A stretch of 64,000 nucleotides of DNA from Cyanophora paradoxa (Eukaryota; Glaucocystophyceae; Cyanophorales; Cyanophoraceae): positions 1 through 64,000 of the forward strand of contig QPMI01000637.1 of the NCBI GenBank assembly GCA_004431415.1. The letters run 5' to 3'. Shown in pieces: positions 22,501-33,919 of this stretch; position 1 is the stretch's first letter, and every line of letters starts with the position of its first letter. The translations under genes and the position numbers were made by a program. Under the pieces are notes generated by a model. It did not search any database, was not told the DNA's origin, and saw nothing but the letters and a program-made list of their open reading frames with translations.

Positions 22501-23025
22501 CGCTCCCGCGCAGCCCTCCTCCCCGCGGCCCCCCCCCCCCCCAAAAAAAAAACAATTCTCCTTCTTCCTCCAAAGCTCCCGCCCCCTCCCCCATCCTTCC
22601 CCCTTTGCCTCCCCCCCCCTTCCTTCCCCTCGGCCTCCCCCCCCATCCTTCCCCTTGGCCTCCCCCCCCTCCTCTGACCACCGGCCCGGCCCAATGCCTT
22701 CACTCCAAAAGCCGCCATCCATCTCCCTCCCCCCCTCCCCCTCTCCTCCCCCCCCCCCCCCCTCCCCACCCCTCTCCCTCCTTCGCTACTAAGTTCCGGT
22801 TCCTACGCTCTGCAGCATCGCTTCCGGCGAGGCGCTCCGCACATACATCGTCTCACTGGCCTGTGCGTCGGTCTCTAAATTAAAATACATCGTCATCGTC
22901 GTGTGGGGCTGGCGCTGACGCCACCGCGAATGCTCGCAGGCACCCTCAATGCGGGGCTCCCCGAGCCCGCCCTCGTTACCATGTTCTCCATCAACCCTGT
23001 CCGCATCGAGATTCAGAAGCCGTAA
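16531..23025 (+). CDS. Secreted multi-module protein with three tandem repeats and Pro-rich linkers
   Basis: ATG at 16531. The first about 45 residues form an Arg-rich head and a hydrophobic stretch (LFTTAAALTIIAVLCLACHVSA) fitting a signal peptide or signal anchor. Three modules follow, each about 290 residues on six exons: EVKWxGLYDSV, GGGTHIV, GFTAGTxPxxNNGWIRF, CKMGLxFFGED, DVVFQNYQN, ADFPVIDDYLTSSSQD, GTWGLWLFPYG, ending DIRSCSTCDC. Linkers are rich in PTPSP, as in algal hydroxyproline-rich wall proteins. A distinct Cys-containing C-terminal region follows (exons about 21140-22450, 22816-22862, 22940-23025) ending IEIQKP with TAA at 23023-23025. I do not recognise the module; the GTWGLWLF strand recalls jelly-roll/P-domain ends, but that is weak. 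Probably a cell-surface or matrix protein. Confidence 0.7.
16669..18006 (+). repeat. Tandem module 1
   Basis: From VVVTEVKWGGLYDSV to DIRSCSTCDC. Introns fall at the same positions as in modules 2 and 3. The intron near 17341-17409 is nearly identical to its counterpart in module 2 (about 18611-18679), so the copies arose recently by DNA duplication. Confidence 0.8.
18061..19332 (+). repeat. Tandem module 2
   Basis: Begins EVKWDGLFDSVNDEF after the linker PTPAPSPTPSPSPTP. It keeps GGGTHIV, NNGWIRFLF, DVVFQNYQN, GTWGLWLFPYG and RSCSTCDC. Its opening exon is the most divergent of the three (KPTDSVPPASVTSVG). Confidence 0.8.
19538..20940 (+). repeat. Tandem module 3
   Basis: Begins VVVTEVKWDGLYDSV, closer to module 1 than to module 2. 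It differs from both at AKKGHHEDLNAPGRCKMG. It is preceded by the longest linker (about 19335-19537, Pro/Ser/Thr/Glu-rich with PTPTPTP) and followed by a PTPTPPPPPP linker. Confidence 0.8.
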
Positions 23026-24113
23026 CCAAGGCAGGGCAACAATTCGATAGCGATTTCCAGTCTGAACTGCTGTTTAAATTAGGATTTTTCCTTCAATTTT
23101 AGCATAGATAGAGAGTCACATTTATTATTGGTTGAGTTGAACAGAACTTCGGACCGCGTTGGTTTTCATCGAATGCCCGTATACGTGTACGTACGTATAC
23201 GCGTACGCGTTGCGTTGCAATTGCAATTGCGTTGCCGAAGTCCCAATTGCAACTCGGCTAAAATGATTTTTGGACCGGTAGGCTATATATATGTATACGT
23301 AGTATAGCTGCAGAGAACCGGGACTCGCGATCGATTAATTGAAGGGCCAACGACTTCACGTAAAGGATTTTCCACGTGCCATGATTTACATGTCTCAATT
23401 CAAGTGGTTCGAGAATCGCCATGCCACTGGCCATGGGCCACGAGCTTGCACTCCAGTGAGCTAGATCTAGAGCAGTCAACTTGTCGAATCGCGAAATCTC
23501 AATCTGGTCGCGGGGGACGCGTGTGCCCAACTTCTCCAGCTCGTGCGGACATAATTGCACCTCTGCCCTCCTGCGCCCCTATAGCTAGCCTGCCCGGCAC
23601 CCTTCGAATTCGAAATTATCGGTACCGCAGTGTCATACTACAGCTTATTATATAATTATAATCACGGGCCCCCGGCCCTAATGACCTCCTAGCCGCGGCC
23701 GTTCGGGGATCCTAACATCCAAGTGGCGAATTCGAATTTTCGTACTCAAGCAATCGCAGCACATCACAGCAGCTAGCCGCTGAGCATAATCCAATGATCA
23801 AGCACATACTATGATAAACTAAATTATAAAATACTGAGCTCGAGTTTGAGGCTGGTCATGTTGCTAGTTACAATTACAACTGGATCATTATTAGCATGAA
23901 TAGACAACGATACTTTCGCGAACTTCGCTGCTGCTAGCTGGTATCTGACTCCCGTAATCTAACCTGAAACAACTATCAAAATTACACGCATATAATCTCT
24001 CATAATAACATTCTAAAGCTACGTACACCAATCCAGTCTAGAAACTCGAATGAGTGAGGGAGGAGCCGCCGAGCGTCGAAATGAAACGAAGGGCCGGGCG
24101 GCCTCTAGCCGCA
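23026..24113. other. Convergent intergenic region
   Basis: About 1.1 kb between two converging genes, markedly AT-richer than coding DNA, with CAATTGCAATTG and TACGTATACGCGTACG words (23170-23240) and an AT-rich stretch at 23640-24040. Expected to contain both 3' ends. No gene seen. Confidence 0.5.
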
Positions 24114-27100
24114 GCTAGGCCTTGGCATCGTCGGCGCGGCCGTTGGCCACGGCTGGAGCGGGCTCCGGAGGCGGCGCTGGTGCCAGCGTGGTCACCGTTG
24201 CCGGGGCCGGGGCCGGGGCCGGAGCGGGCGGGGGCTCCGGGGCGGGCGCCTCGAGGAGGGCGTGCCAGTGGGCATAGTTGGCGCCGGCGCCGGCGACGAG
24301 GGCGGCCCCCGCCGCGGGGAAAGCCTCCGCCAGGGCCCCGAGCAGCGGCAGCACGATGAAGTCGCAGAAGCTGCGGGGCCGCGCGCGCGGGGTGAATTCT
24401 CGCGAAGAAGCTGTCGGGGTCTGTCCTGATCATAAGGAGCACCCGACTTGGGACTTGGGGAGGTTGGCCGTCGCCCGGTCCATGAAGGCGCTCACGGGAA
24501 GCCCCGCCGCCCGCTCGCGGTCCCCCTGCCACCGCCCCGCGCACTTCAGAGGGGGGAGCGAGGTCGAAGGGGGTCGGGGGCGCGCGGGGCTCGGACCTGG
24601 GCGTAGAACTCGGCGGCGACGCGCTGGCTCCAGTCGAGGTGCAGCGGGAGGGGCCGCGCCGCGTGCCCGATGTCCGCCGCCTGCGCTGGGAATTCAAATA
24701 AATTCAAGGGAGCGAGGGGCGGGGGCGCGGGTACGGGCGCTGGCCTTTATGGCGACGCTGAGGAGGAGGCGGCGATCCTCCGGGGCCAGCCGCCCCGCCC
24801 CCGGCCGCGCCCCCCCCGCCGGGGCCGGGGCGGGGGCCTCGGGAGGGGCTTCCGGGGGCGGGGCGGGGGCGAGGGCGCCGGCGGCGACGCGCTTGCGGAA
24901 GGCGCCGAGGACCTCGAAGTGCTGCGCCTGCGCTCCCTCGGGTCAGAGGGACGGCGGCGGGCGCGGGCGGCCCGGCCGCGATGCGGGGGCGCGTGCGCGC
25001 CATGTCCGTCGCGAGGACCATGTCGATGACCGTGCGGCGGATCTCCTTCACGCTCGCGCTGCGCGGGCGAGCCGGGGCGTCGGCGCGCGGGGCGCTGCCG
25101 CGCGGGGCGAGCGGGGCGGACCGGGAAGGGCGGCGAGGAAGTCGAGCTCGCCACGGGCGCCGTCATCGCCGTCCACGCTGCCCCAGCCGCCCGCCTCACG
25201 CGCCGGCCGGCGGGGGCGGGCCGGGCGTGCGGGGCGGGGCGGGGGCCGGACCGGCGGAGACGTGGTGGGACTCGAGGGGCGAGCGGTCGTTGTAGCGGAG
25301 GGCGAGCGGGTCGGAGACCGCCACGAGGAAGTTGTTGTTCACCCCGGGGTGCTCGAAGTCTGCCCCCCCGCCCCCGTCACACCCGCCCCGATGAATCGGG
25401 GTCTCCGGCGAGCCTCGGCTTCGTCTAGATCGCGGCGGGGGCGCGGACCGTGGACGAGGGCGGCGAGGAGAGCGGCGAGGCGGTCCTCGTCGGAGAGGGC
25501 GGCCCCCAGCCCCCCCCGCGTCAGCAGGAACGCCATGCACTGCGCCACCTCCGCCGCGTGCGTCCCGCTGCGGCCGCCGGGGCCTCAGGGGGGGAAGGGG
25601 GGCGCGGGGCGGGGCCGGGGCGGGCTTGTGGTAGGGGTTGTCCCTGTAGCCGGCCTCGACGCGGGCGGCGAAGGCGGCGAAGCGGGCGGGGTCGATGCGG
25701 AGGCGGGCGGGGAGGCCGAGGGCCTCCAGCGCCGCGAGGGAGACGGCGAGCAACGGGCGCCCGCCCGAGCGCTGCCCCGCCTCGAACGCCGAGAAGGCCT
25801 CCCAGTCGCCAGGAGCGGCGCGAGCGCGCGCACCGCCGCCTCGAGGTCGGCCGCGTCGGCGGGGCGGCGAGGGCGGGTCGGGCTCGAGGCGGAGGAGGGG
25901 CGGCGTGCGCCAGCCGCTGCCCCGCCAGGGCTTCCCGGGCTGCTGAGGCCGCCCCCGTGCGGGCTACCCACCTCCGAGCGGTCGCCGCCCCCGGGGCCCT
26001 GACTCGGGGCCACCTGCCGCGCCGCCCCGGGCGCGTGGGCTGGGGCGGCGGGGGAGGGGGGCGGGGCGGGGCGGGGCGTGGCGGGTACCTCGGAGAAGAG
26101 CCAGCGGGTGGTGTCGCGGTCAAGCTGGAGGGCGCCCTCCCGCACCTGCCGCCCCAGGTCCGGCACCATCCTGCACCCCCAAGGAGAAGGAGACAGAAGC
26201 CTCAGCCCCGCTCGCTCTGTTCAGGGGGCGGGGCGGGGCGGGGCGGGGCGGGGCGGACATCGAGCCGCGGCCGAGGAGGTGCGTGACGGCGCGGCTGAGG
26301 GACCCCTCCGCCCAGCCCCCCAGCGCCTCGAACCCTGCGCGGCGCTTGGGTGCGAGGCCGGGGGCGGGGGCGGGGGCGGGGGCGAGGGGCGAAGGCGGCG
26401 CACGGGGGTCGGAGCGGAGGGCGGCGAGGACGGCGAGGGCCTTCGCGAGGGGCGACTCGAGGTCCGCCTGCGAGCGCAGCCTCGCGGCTGCCCCGCCCCG
26501 CCCCCGCGTCAGCGCAGCCTCGACGATCTCGCGAGGACGGGGCGCAGGGCGCGGGGGCGGCGGGGCGGGCGGGGCACTCTGGAGGGTGTGGAGCTGCTCG
26601 CGCAGGTCCTCCCGTTCCGCGTCCGCCACGTGCAGCTGCGCGCGTCGGGCCCGAGCACGGGCGCGAGGGGCGGGCCGGGCGGGGCGGGCGGCGCGGGGGA
26701 CCTCGGAGCGGAGGGCGAGGGCCTGGCGCACGCTCCACTCCAGCCGCCCGATGCTCCGCTGCAGGTAGTACACCTGCCCCCGCCCGCCCGCCCCGCACCC
26801 TCAGCCCCCGCCCCCGCCCCGCCCGCGGAATCCGCGGCCACTCGCTCTCGGGGCGGGCCTCCTTGAAGTGGGAGCCGCCGGGGCCGGCGCCGAGGTTGAG
26901 GGTGCGGCGGGGGGCGCGGAAGCTGCCGGCGCGGGAGGCGGGGACGCCGGCGAGGTCGGCCAGCGACGCCTCCAGCCGCCGCGCGTCCCGCGCCTGCGCC
27001 CCGCGTCGAGGGCCCGCCCGGGGCCCGGGGGCGCGGGGGCGCGCACGGCCCTGTGGAAGGGGCGCATGCCTAGCCAGACGAGGCCGGTGAGGAGGAGCCC

Positions 27101-28896
27101 GAGCAGCGCCGACGCGATCGCCCCCGCCGACGCTGCCCGCGCGCAGCTCGACGCCCCGCCCCCGCGGCCTCGGGCGGGGCGGGGGCGGACCGTAGACGGC
27201 GGCGCCCTGGGGGATGCTGGGGGCGGGGCCCGCACGGCGACCACCCACTCGATGCCGCCCAGCCGCAGGAGCGAGCAGGCCGACACGAAGGACCCCTCCC
27301 GGCTCGGCGCCGGCCACCCCTCCTCGCTCACCACCGGCCGCCCCGGGGCCCCGCCCGCGCCCCCGCGCGCACCCCGGCGCCCGCGACGGCTGCCGGCGGC
27401 ACCGGTCATGCAGACGGCGCAGACGGGGAAGGCTGAGCTGAGCTCACCGCGGCGCTCTCCTTCCAGAGGGCGCGGTCCGGGCTCAGGAGCACCGTGTTGT
27501 CGGGGGAGTAGACGAAGAGCTCCGCTGCGCCGGCGTCAAGGGGGGGGGGGGGGGGGGGAGAGAGGGGTGGGAGGGGAGGGGAGAGGAGGGGGTATGGGGG
27601 TGCCGGGGGTGCCCGCACCGTTGGCGGCGGCGTAGACGGGGACCATGGTGCGCTGCTGCACGTCGCGGGCCCAGTCTGCGCGGGGCCGCGACCCCTCAGG
27701 AGGGGCCTCGGAGGAGGGGGAGGCCGGGGACGGCGGACCCCAGTGGAGGTGGATGCCGAGGACGTGCGAGAGGCTCCCGTTGGCCGTCATCACCGGCGCT
27801 GCGCGCGGGCGGGGGGGAGGGGCGTGGGCGATCGCGAGGGACGCGGGGCGGGGCGGGGCCGGGGGGGTACCGGCGACGTCGACGAAGCGGAGCGGCTCGC
27901 TCGCGTTCGGGGCCAGCAGCGTCTGCAGCAGCGCTGCGGAGAGAGGCCGCCGTCGGCGCCCGACGGGTGGGCGGGTGGGGTGGGGGGGGTGGCGCACTGG
28001 CGGTGTGGACGTCGCCGAAGAAGGCCCCCCGCGTGCCCCTCACCTGCTCGAACCAGGGCCGCCCCGACACCCCCCGCCCCTCCCTGAACACACCCGTCAC
28101 GCTGCGCGCGCGCCTGGCGGGCCGGGGGCGGCCGGCAGCGCACAAGAGGCCGTCGGAGGCGGCGAGGAGGGTCCCGCTGGTGTCCGCGAGGCCGACCCAG
28201 CTCGCGAACGGGATCTCCGACTTCATGAAATCCACCGTCGAGCGGTCGAAGCCGGCCCCGGGGGCGCCGGCCGCCCGCATCTTCGCCAGCATGTCTGCAC
28301 CCGAGCGCGCGCGTGAGCCGCGGCGCGGCGCGGCGCGGCGCCGGCCGGCGGGCAGCGCACGGGTCGTCAGTGACACCAGGCGCTGGCTCTCCAGGAGGCT
28401 CGCGCGCAGCAGGCTCGTCGCCTCCTGAGCCGCCCCCGACACGAGGAGCTGCCGATTTTTTAATTTGATGCGCGTCGGAAAAGGCCGGCGGCTCCCCCAG
28501 GAGCGCCAGCAGCGCGCCGCACCGCGCACCCGAACATTCTCGTCGAGGTCCTTCTTGGCGCGATCGGCGGAAAGCAGGACGACCTTGCGCGAGAACAATG
28601 TTAAATATGTGATCATGACGAGATGGAGATGAAATGGGCGGGGCGACTCGAATTACCGCGATTGAGATTGCGACGGAACAGACGAGGGCGATCGCTCCGA
28701 TTGTCACGTCGAGTCGCAATGCTCCGGGGCGACGGCAGCCGCCCGCCGAGCCCACCGACGAGTACGGAGATGCCGGAGAGCGGGGCGAGCGCGGCGATGC
28801 GCTCTGGAAGTCCCGGTGGCTCCCAAGACCCGCGTCGACGACGCGCGCCTCGGCAGAAGGCCTGCCGCAGCAGCAGGCAAGGGAGCGCAGACCCAT
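24114..28896 (-). CDS. Receptor-type cyclic nucleotide phosphodiesterase with dCache-like ectodomain
   Basis: ATG at 28894-28896 ([10 protein letters not shown]), TAG near 24114-24117. Order: Ser-rich cytosolic head; TM1 ([17 protein letters not shown], about 28660-28713); ectodomain (about 27250-28600) with [58 protein letters not shown] and [14 protein letters not shown], a pattern like bacterial double-Cache sensors; TM2 ([17 protein letters not shown], about 27060-27110); predicted coiled-coil ([13 protein letters not shown], about 26600); then a class I PDE catalytic domain with [58 protein letters not shown] and [10 protein letters not shown]. The metal-binding His and Asp residues are all present, so it should be active. 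It probably hydrolyses cAMP and/or cGMP at the plasma membrane under ligand control (inference). A GC-donor intron is needed to join PYH to NGTH. Confidence 0.85.
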
Positions 28897-29705
28897 GTGC
28901 AGGCGCCGGCTACCTACAGCTGCCGCAGTCTGCTGGCATCGCGCAGACCGCGCACGCGCTTTCTAGCTGGATCGCGTTACTGCGAGCTCCTCCAAGACGA
29001 TGCCGGAGACGCTCGGAGGAGTCGAAGCGCGGGGCTCGCTATCAACAACGTTAACAATGCAGGTCAAAAATCCGTGCAAGCCTCCCGAGGCAAGCTAAGC
29101 TGCTGTCACTGCCTCCTATGCTCGCTACAGCTGTCTCCGGGCCGCGCGCGCGCCCCTGGATTCCGGGCTGGAATGACGAGCGGGCGTGACTAGTCGAAGC
29201 GCTGACGAGTCGGCGGCGGTGACCGGCCGCGGATAGTGCGGGATCCGATGAACCGAGCACGGAGATCCAGGCGCCGCAGCCGCCAGACGCTGGGGCTGAG
29301 CGTTCTGTTGAATCTGTTCGCGAGTAGGGGTACACACAAGTTCAGCAAAAAACAATTCAGCAGCCAAAAAGCCCTTTAGCTGATTCCCAGCGCCTAGCTG
29401 CTCGGTCAGCATTCACTTCACTGTTGCAGCAAGGTGCAACTGCAGCCCGTCCGTCACCCAGACGCCAGCTCATTCCTCGCCTTAGACCTTCCTCTCCGAA
29501 CGCCCTGCTACCTGCAACAGGTTTGTGAGCTCTGCTTCGTCCCGTCCGAGCGGCGAGCGCCCAGGCCCCGACGCCCGGCCGAGAAACGCGGAGTCCAGCT
29601 GAGATCAGTCCAGTTAAGATCCGCGCGGCAGGCATCGTCTTGGAGATTTTAGGCAGCAGTGGAGCGGTAGAAGCCAGCGCCGTCTGTCCCAGCTTCGTGT
29701 AAACG
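28897..29705. promoter_or_regulatory. Divergent intergenic region (shared promoter region)
   Basis: 809 bp separate the starts of the phosphodiesterase (-) and the Cys-rich membrane protein (+), so both promoters must lie here. Composition is more balanced than in the genes. I see no defined motif and no other gene. Confidence 0.45.
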
Positions 29706-31125
29706 ATGGTCTTTCTCAGTCGGAGCCCTGGCAGCTTAGCTATCGGGCCCGTGTTAGCTGTGGCTGCTCTGTTCCTGCTTTCTTTACCTGCAACGGACGG
29801 AAGCCCGGTGGCTTGCTGCAATCGAGGCGTGTGTGACCGCGGGGAGACGTGCTGCGGTGCGCGGATCGCCTGGCGATAGCCGGTGCTCCGCGTGCTTCTG
29901 ATTCCACTTCGAAGGAACTAATGGATTGGTCGCCTACTCCTGCTATTCCGGCACTGTCTGCGAGGTGCCACTCCCGCGCGCGCTTTCTGTGTCCTGCCCG
30001 ACCGCAACGAACGCAAATGCACACAGAGGTCGCGAATCGGCGGGAGCTACAGGTCCGCTCTCTATTTCGCGCGCTGCGCCGGCAGCGCCGCGCTCTGCTC
30101 GCGTTTGACTGGGAGTCAACCCGCCGCGCAGCTGCACGGCGAGTTCGGCGACGCGCGTCGCCGCGTGGGGCGTCATCGTCGCGATCTTCGCCGTCGATTT
30201 CGTCATCTCGACGTTCCTCGCGTGGGCGCTCTGGATCAGCCTCAAGCGGCGCGGCCTCGTCGACAGCGGGGGCGCCCCCCGCGGCTCCTGGTTCGCCCCC
30301 CTCCGGCCCCCGCGGCCCGGGCGGCCCGGCGTGACCGCGCGCCGGCGCAGCTGCGGCTTCTGGCAGTCGTCGGCGTTCTGGCAGCTCTTCGCCGGCGCCT
30401 TCCTCGCCGGCTTCATCGGGGTGCGCGCGCCGCCTCGCCCGCCCCTACGCCGGGGCCCCGCCCGCCCCTCCCCTCCGACCAGGCGGGCAGGTCCTCGTCG
30501 TCTACTTCTGCCTCGCCGCCCGCAAGCCCCGCTACGTCACCCCCGCCCAGGTCCCCAGCCCCCCGCCCCCGCCTCCCCCACCGCCCCGCCTCCTCTGACC
30601 CCGGGCCCCTCGCAGCCCTCCACGCTCGTCGTCCAGTCCACCATGTACGCCCCGCAGCCGTACCCCGGTATGCAGCCCTACGGCGTGCAGCCGTACCCCG
30701 GCGTCGCCATGGGGGTGCCCGTCCCCGGCGGCGCGGCCGGCCCCGAGCCCTACTACCCCGCCCCGGCCCAGCAGTCGGCCTACGGGCCCCCGCCCTACGG
30801 GCCCCCGCCCCAGCAAGCCCCGCTCCCGTACCCGTACCCTCCCCAGGGCCCCGCCGGCCAGCCGCAGGGGTACCCGCCGAACCCGTACCCGCCCCAGGGC
30901 CCCGCCGGCCAGCCGCAGGGGTACCCCCCGAACCCGTACCCTTCCCAGGGCGCCGCCGGCCAGCCGCAAGGGTACCCCCCGAACCCGTACCCTTCGCAGC
31001 AGCAGCCCTACCCCGCATCTCCGTACGGGCCGCCTCCGGGCACAGCGGCCATGGGTACATGGCAACACCCTATGGCCGGCCCCTCGGAAGCGGGGCCCTC
31101 CGGAGCCGCCGCGCAGAAGGTTTAA
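29706..31125 (+). CDS. Small Cys-rich membrane protein with GYPPNPYP repeat tail
   Basis: ATG at 29706. The N-terminus MVFLSRSPGSLAIGPVLAV-AALFLLSLP is a good signal peptide, followed by a Cys-rich piece (ACCNRGVCDRGETCCG, SCYSGTVC). Two hydrophobic segments follow: VAAWGVIVAIFAVDFVIS (about 30150-30230) and FWQLFAGAFLAGFIGVLVVY (about 30358-30520). The tail (about 30620-31125) is Pro/Tyr/Gln-rich with three copies of QGPAGQPQGYPPNPYP-type units at 30843-31000, stop TAA at 31123-31125. The layout resembles Shisa-like or other Cys-rich/PY-rich adaptor membrane proteins, but I assign no function. Splicing between about 29975 and 30130 is uncertain; one solution needs a 29-nt intron. Confidence 0.6.
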
Positions 31126-33919
31126 GTACCCGGCAGAGGGACGTGAGTAGTAGGTCGCTTGGTGCACGCAGTGATCTTGAGCTCGTTAATTAGAGGATGA
31201 TGTCGATCCTGTTTCAAGTTTTAAGCTAATGAACGGAACAGGGACACTGCTGTCGCAGTGGCCCTGTTGGAGGGGAAGGACCTCTAAGTTCTGAGCAGGA
31301 AAGGGCGCCGGCATGTTAAGGCTACAATTACAAAGTATACGTAGAGTCTGGATCACTAGCAGACCGCGCCCGCCCCTGTGCAAGTGCGCCAAGTGCGGGC
31401 CGCGGGTGCAAGGGGGGGTACTTGTACACAGTGCAGGGTACTGGGGCGGGGGGGGGGGGGGGGGGGGGGCGGGGCCAGAGAGGCGAGGCGGGCGGCCGGG
31501 CGAGGCGGGCAGGGTGGCGAGGCGGGCAGGGTGGCGAGGCGGGCGGGTGCACGTGGGGTGGCGAGGCGGGCGGCGGCGGCGGCGGGCGGGAAAGCGGGAG
31601 GAGAGACAGGTGGCGCCGGCGCCGGGCCCTGCGCATAGCCTGCACATACGCAGAGCCGAGGCGTCAGCTCGCCCCGGACAGAGGCCGGCCAGCGGTGGCG
31701 GCCGGGCCAGGTGCGCAGCAGCAGCGGCGGGGCGAACCTGGAGTCGGCGAAGCTGAAGCATCCGGCGGGCGGCGGGCGGGAAAGCGGGAGGAGAGGTAGG
31801 TGGCGCCGGGACCTGCGGATAGCCTGCGCATGCGCAGAGCCGAGGCGTCAGCTCGCCCCGGACAGCGGCCGTGCGGGGGCGGGGCCCAGCGGGAACGGCC
31901 GGGTCAGGTGCGCGGCAGCAGCGGCGGGGCGAACCTGGAGTCGGCGAAGCTGAAGCATCCGGCGGGCGGCGGGCGGGAAAGCGGGCGGAGGGGCAGGTGG
32001 CGCCGGGCCCTGCGCATAGCCTGCACATACGCAGAGCCGAGGCGTCAGCTCGCCCCGGACAGAGGCCGGCCAGCGGTGGCGGCCGGGCCAGGTGCGCAGC
32101 AGCAGCGGCGGGGCGAACCTGGAGTCGGCGAAGCTGAAGCATCCGGCGGGCGGCGGGCGGGAAAGCGGGAGGAGAGGTAGGTGGCGCCGGGACCTGCGGA
32201 TAGCCTGCGCATGCGCAGAGCCGAGGCGTCAGCTCGCCCCGGACAGCGGCCGTGCGGGGGCGGGGCCCAGCGGGAACGGCCGGGTCAGGTGCGCGGCAGC
32301 AGCGGCGGGGCGAACCTGGAGTCGACGACGCTGAAGCAGCCGGCGAGGCGGCGGGCGAGGAAGCGGGCGGAGGGGCAGGTGGCGCCGGGCCCTGCGCATA
32401 GCCTGCACATACGCAGAGCTGAGGCGTCAGCTCGCCCCGGACAGCGGCCGTGCGGGGGCGGGGCCCAGCGGGGGCGGCCGGGCCAGGTGCGCAGCAGCAG
32501 CGGCGGGGCGAACCTGGAGTCGGCGAAGCTGAAGCATCCGGCGGAGCGGCGAAGCTGAAGTAGCCAGCGGGGCCGCGGGCGAGGAAGCGGGCGGGGCGGC
32601 AGGTGGCGCCGGGCCCTGCGCATAGCCTGCGCAAGGCCGAGGCGTCAGCTCGCGCCAGACAGCGGCGGCGCGGGGGCGGGGCCCAGCGGCAGCGGCCGGG
32701 TGAGATGCATATGCGTAGCATGCGCAGCGAAGCTGATGCGGGGGGGGAAGTCGATCGAAGCGGGTGGAGCGGGAGGGCCGAGGCGTCAGCGCGCCCTGGA
32801 GAGCGGCGGTGTGGGGTCGAAGCCCAGCCCGGCGCGGCGTACTAGGAGCAGTACTAGTTGCGAATACTGTAACGCCGCCACCATCTCGGGTCGCTGGCCG
32901 CGCGCGGGTCAAGACACGCGGGTCAAGACACGCGTGCGTGCACGTGCACTGCGGCCTGCACTCGAGGCGCTTGAACGGCTTGAAGGGTTCTAGATGTGCT
33001 TGAACCGAAGCCCGTCAGAAACCGAGCTCGAGAGCGTAGGCGAAACGCCGCGAGCTCGCACCGGCCCGCGGCGTCGCGGGCGCGCGAAGTGCTTCCGGTT
33101 GCAAGGCGCGCCACCACCACGACGCGCCATGCTCGTGTACCCAGCAATCGCCACAAACTCTCAGGAGCACTTTTTTCGGGCGCCCGGTACAACAGGTACT
33201 TGAGGCGGCCTAGCGCGCCACCCTGTGCCCCTCCGGTCTCGGCATGTATAACATGAATCGTCGGGCTCATCAGGCGCATTCAGACGCACTTGGTCCGGCA
33301 GATATATCGCCACTTGGTGAGGCGCTAGATCACATTTTTGTAAAATGTGTTATTGCCCATTCCTGGCCCACCGGACGGGGCCCAGATGTCCCGGAACATG
33401 TTTCCGGGCTTCTAGGGGCATGCCTTGCGAGGATCCGGCGAGAAAACCAGGCTTTTTGGAGGTCGGGACATTTCATTTTGGCCTAGGTTGGGCACCCGAA
33501 CACCCCCAAGTGGGGGAAGGGGAAGGGGGTCCTTCCCCAATAACAACCGATCACGATCATGCATTGCAACGCGCACTTGCAAAGGCCCGCATGCGCAATT
33601 CCATGCACATATTGTAACGTTTACCGTAGTACCAGCTGCGGGCATGCAGCCCGCCGGGCGCCCGCCGCGCGGCGGCGGCGGAGGCTGAGCATCTCGTCGA
33701 GTCGGACGTAACTACTAGGCTATGCGAGCTGAGCAAGCTCCCGGGTCCAGCACCCATGATCATGATCCCAGTGCCACGCCGTTACGGTGGCTCGCGATCA
33801 AGCGCTCACTAGTAGTAGTCTGGTACTTGCCGGCGGCGGAGGCAGGGCGGTTCCAAGCGGCTTCTCCGTAGAATTCGGGAATAAAGGTCTAACATGCCAG
33901 CCAAGCAGGCGGGGCGGGG
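31126..33919. other. Intergenic region with tandem repeats
   Basis: About 2.8 kb between the Cys-rich membrane gene and the converging IQ gene. It holds a G-run (about 31450-31470), the tandem array described separately, and 32850-33919 with no recognisable gene. Open frames at 33244-33486 and 33345-33617 lack homology that I recognise. Confidence 0.55.
31610..32700. repeat. Higher-order tandem repeat, 381-bp dimer of about 184/197-bp subunits
   Basis: The block containing GCGTCAGCTCGCCCCGGACA recurs at about 31660, 31844, 32041, 32225, 32422 and 32641, spacing alternately about 184 and 197. The pair repeats almost perfectly with a 381-bp shift (31610-31990 against 31991-32371). Subunit A carries GAGGCCGGCCAGCGG and subunit B carries GCGGCCGTGCGGGGGC. 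The last copies (32372-32700) are hybrids or truncated. Confidence 0.85.

Noticed and set aside
16531-23025. Proprotein-convertase P-domain protein
   Set aside because: Only the GTWGLWLF strand is reminiscent of it; no protease domain or other P-domain landmarks are present.
31610-32700. CRISPR-like array
   Set aside because: Units are about 190 bp, with no short repeats separated by unique spacers, and the genome is eukaryotic.
31186-32721. 511-residue minus-strand frame over the tandem repeats
   Set aside because: Its repeats simply mirror the 184/197-bp DNA units, it has no recognisable domain, and it reflects stop-poor GC-rich DNA.
33244-33617. Small open frames between the tandem array and the IQ gene
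   Set aside because: Overlapping frames of similar length, no motif and no splice signals.
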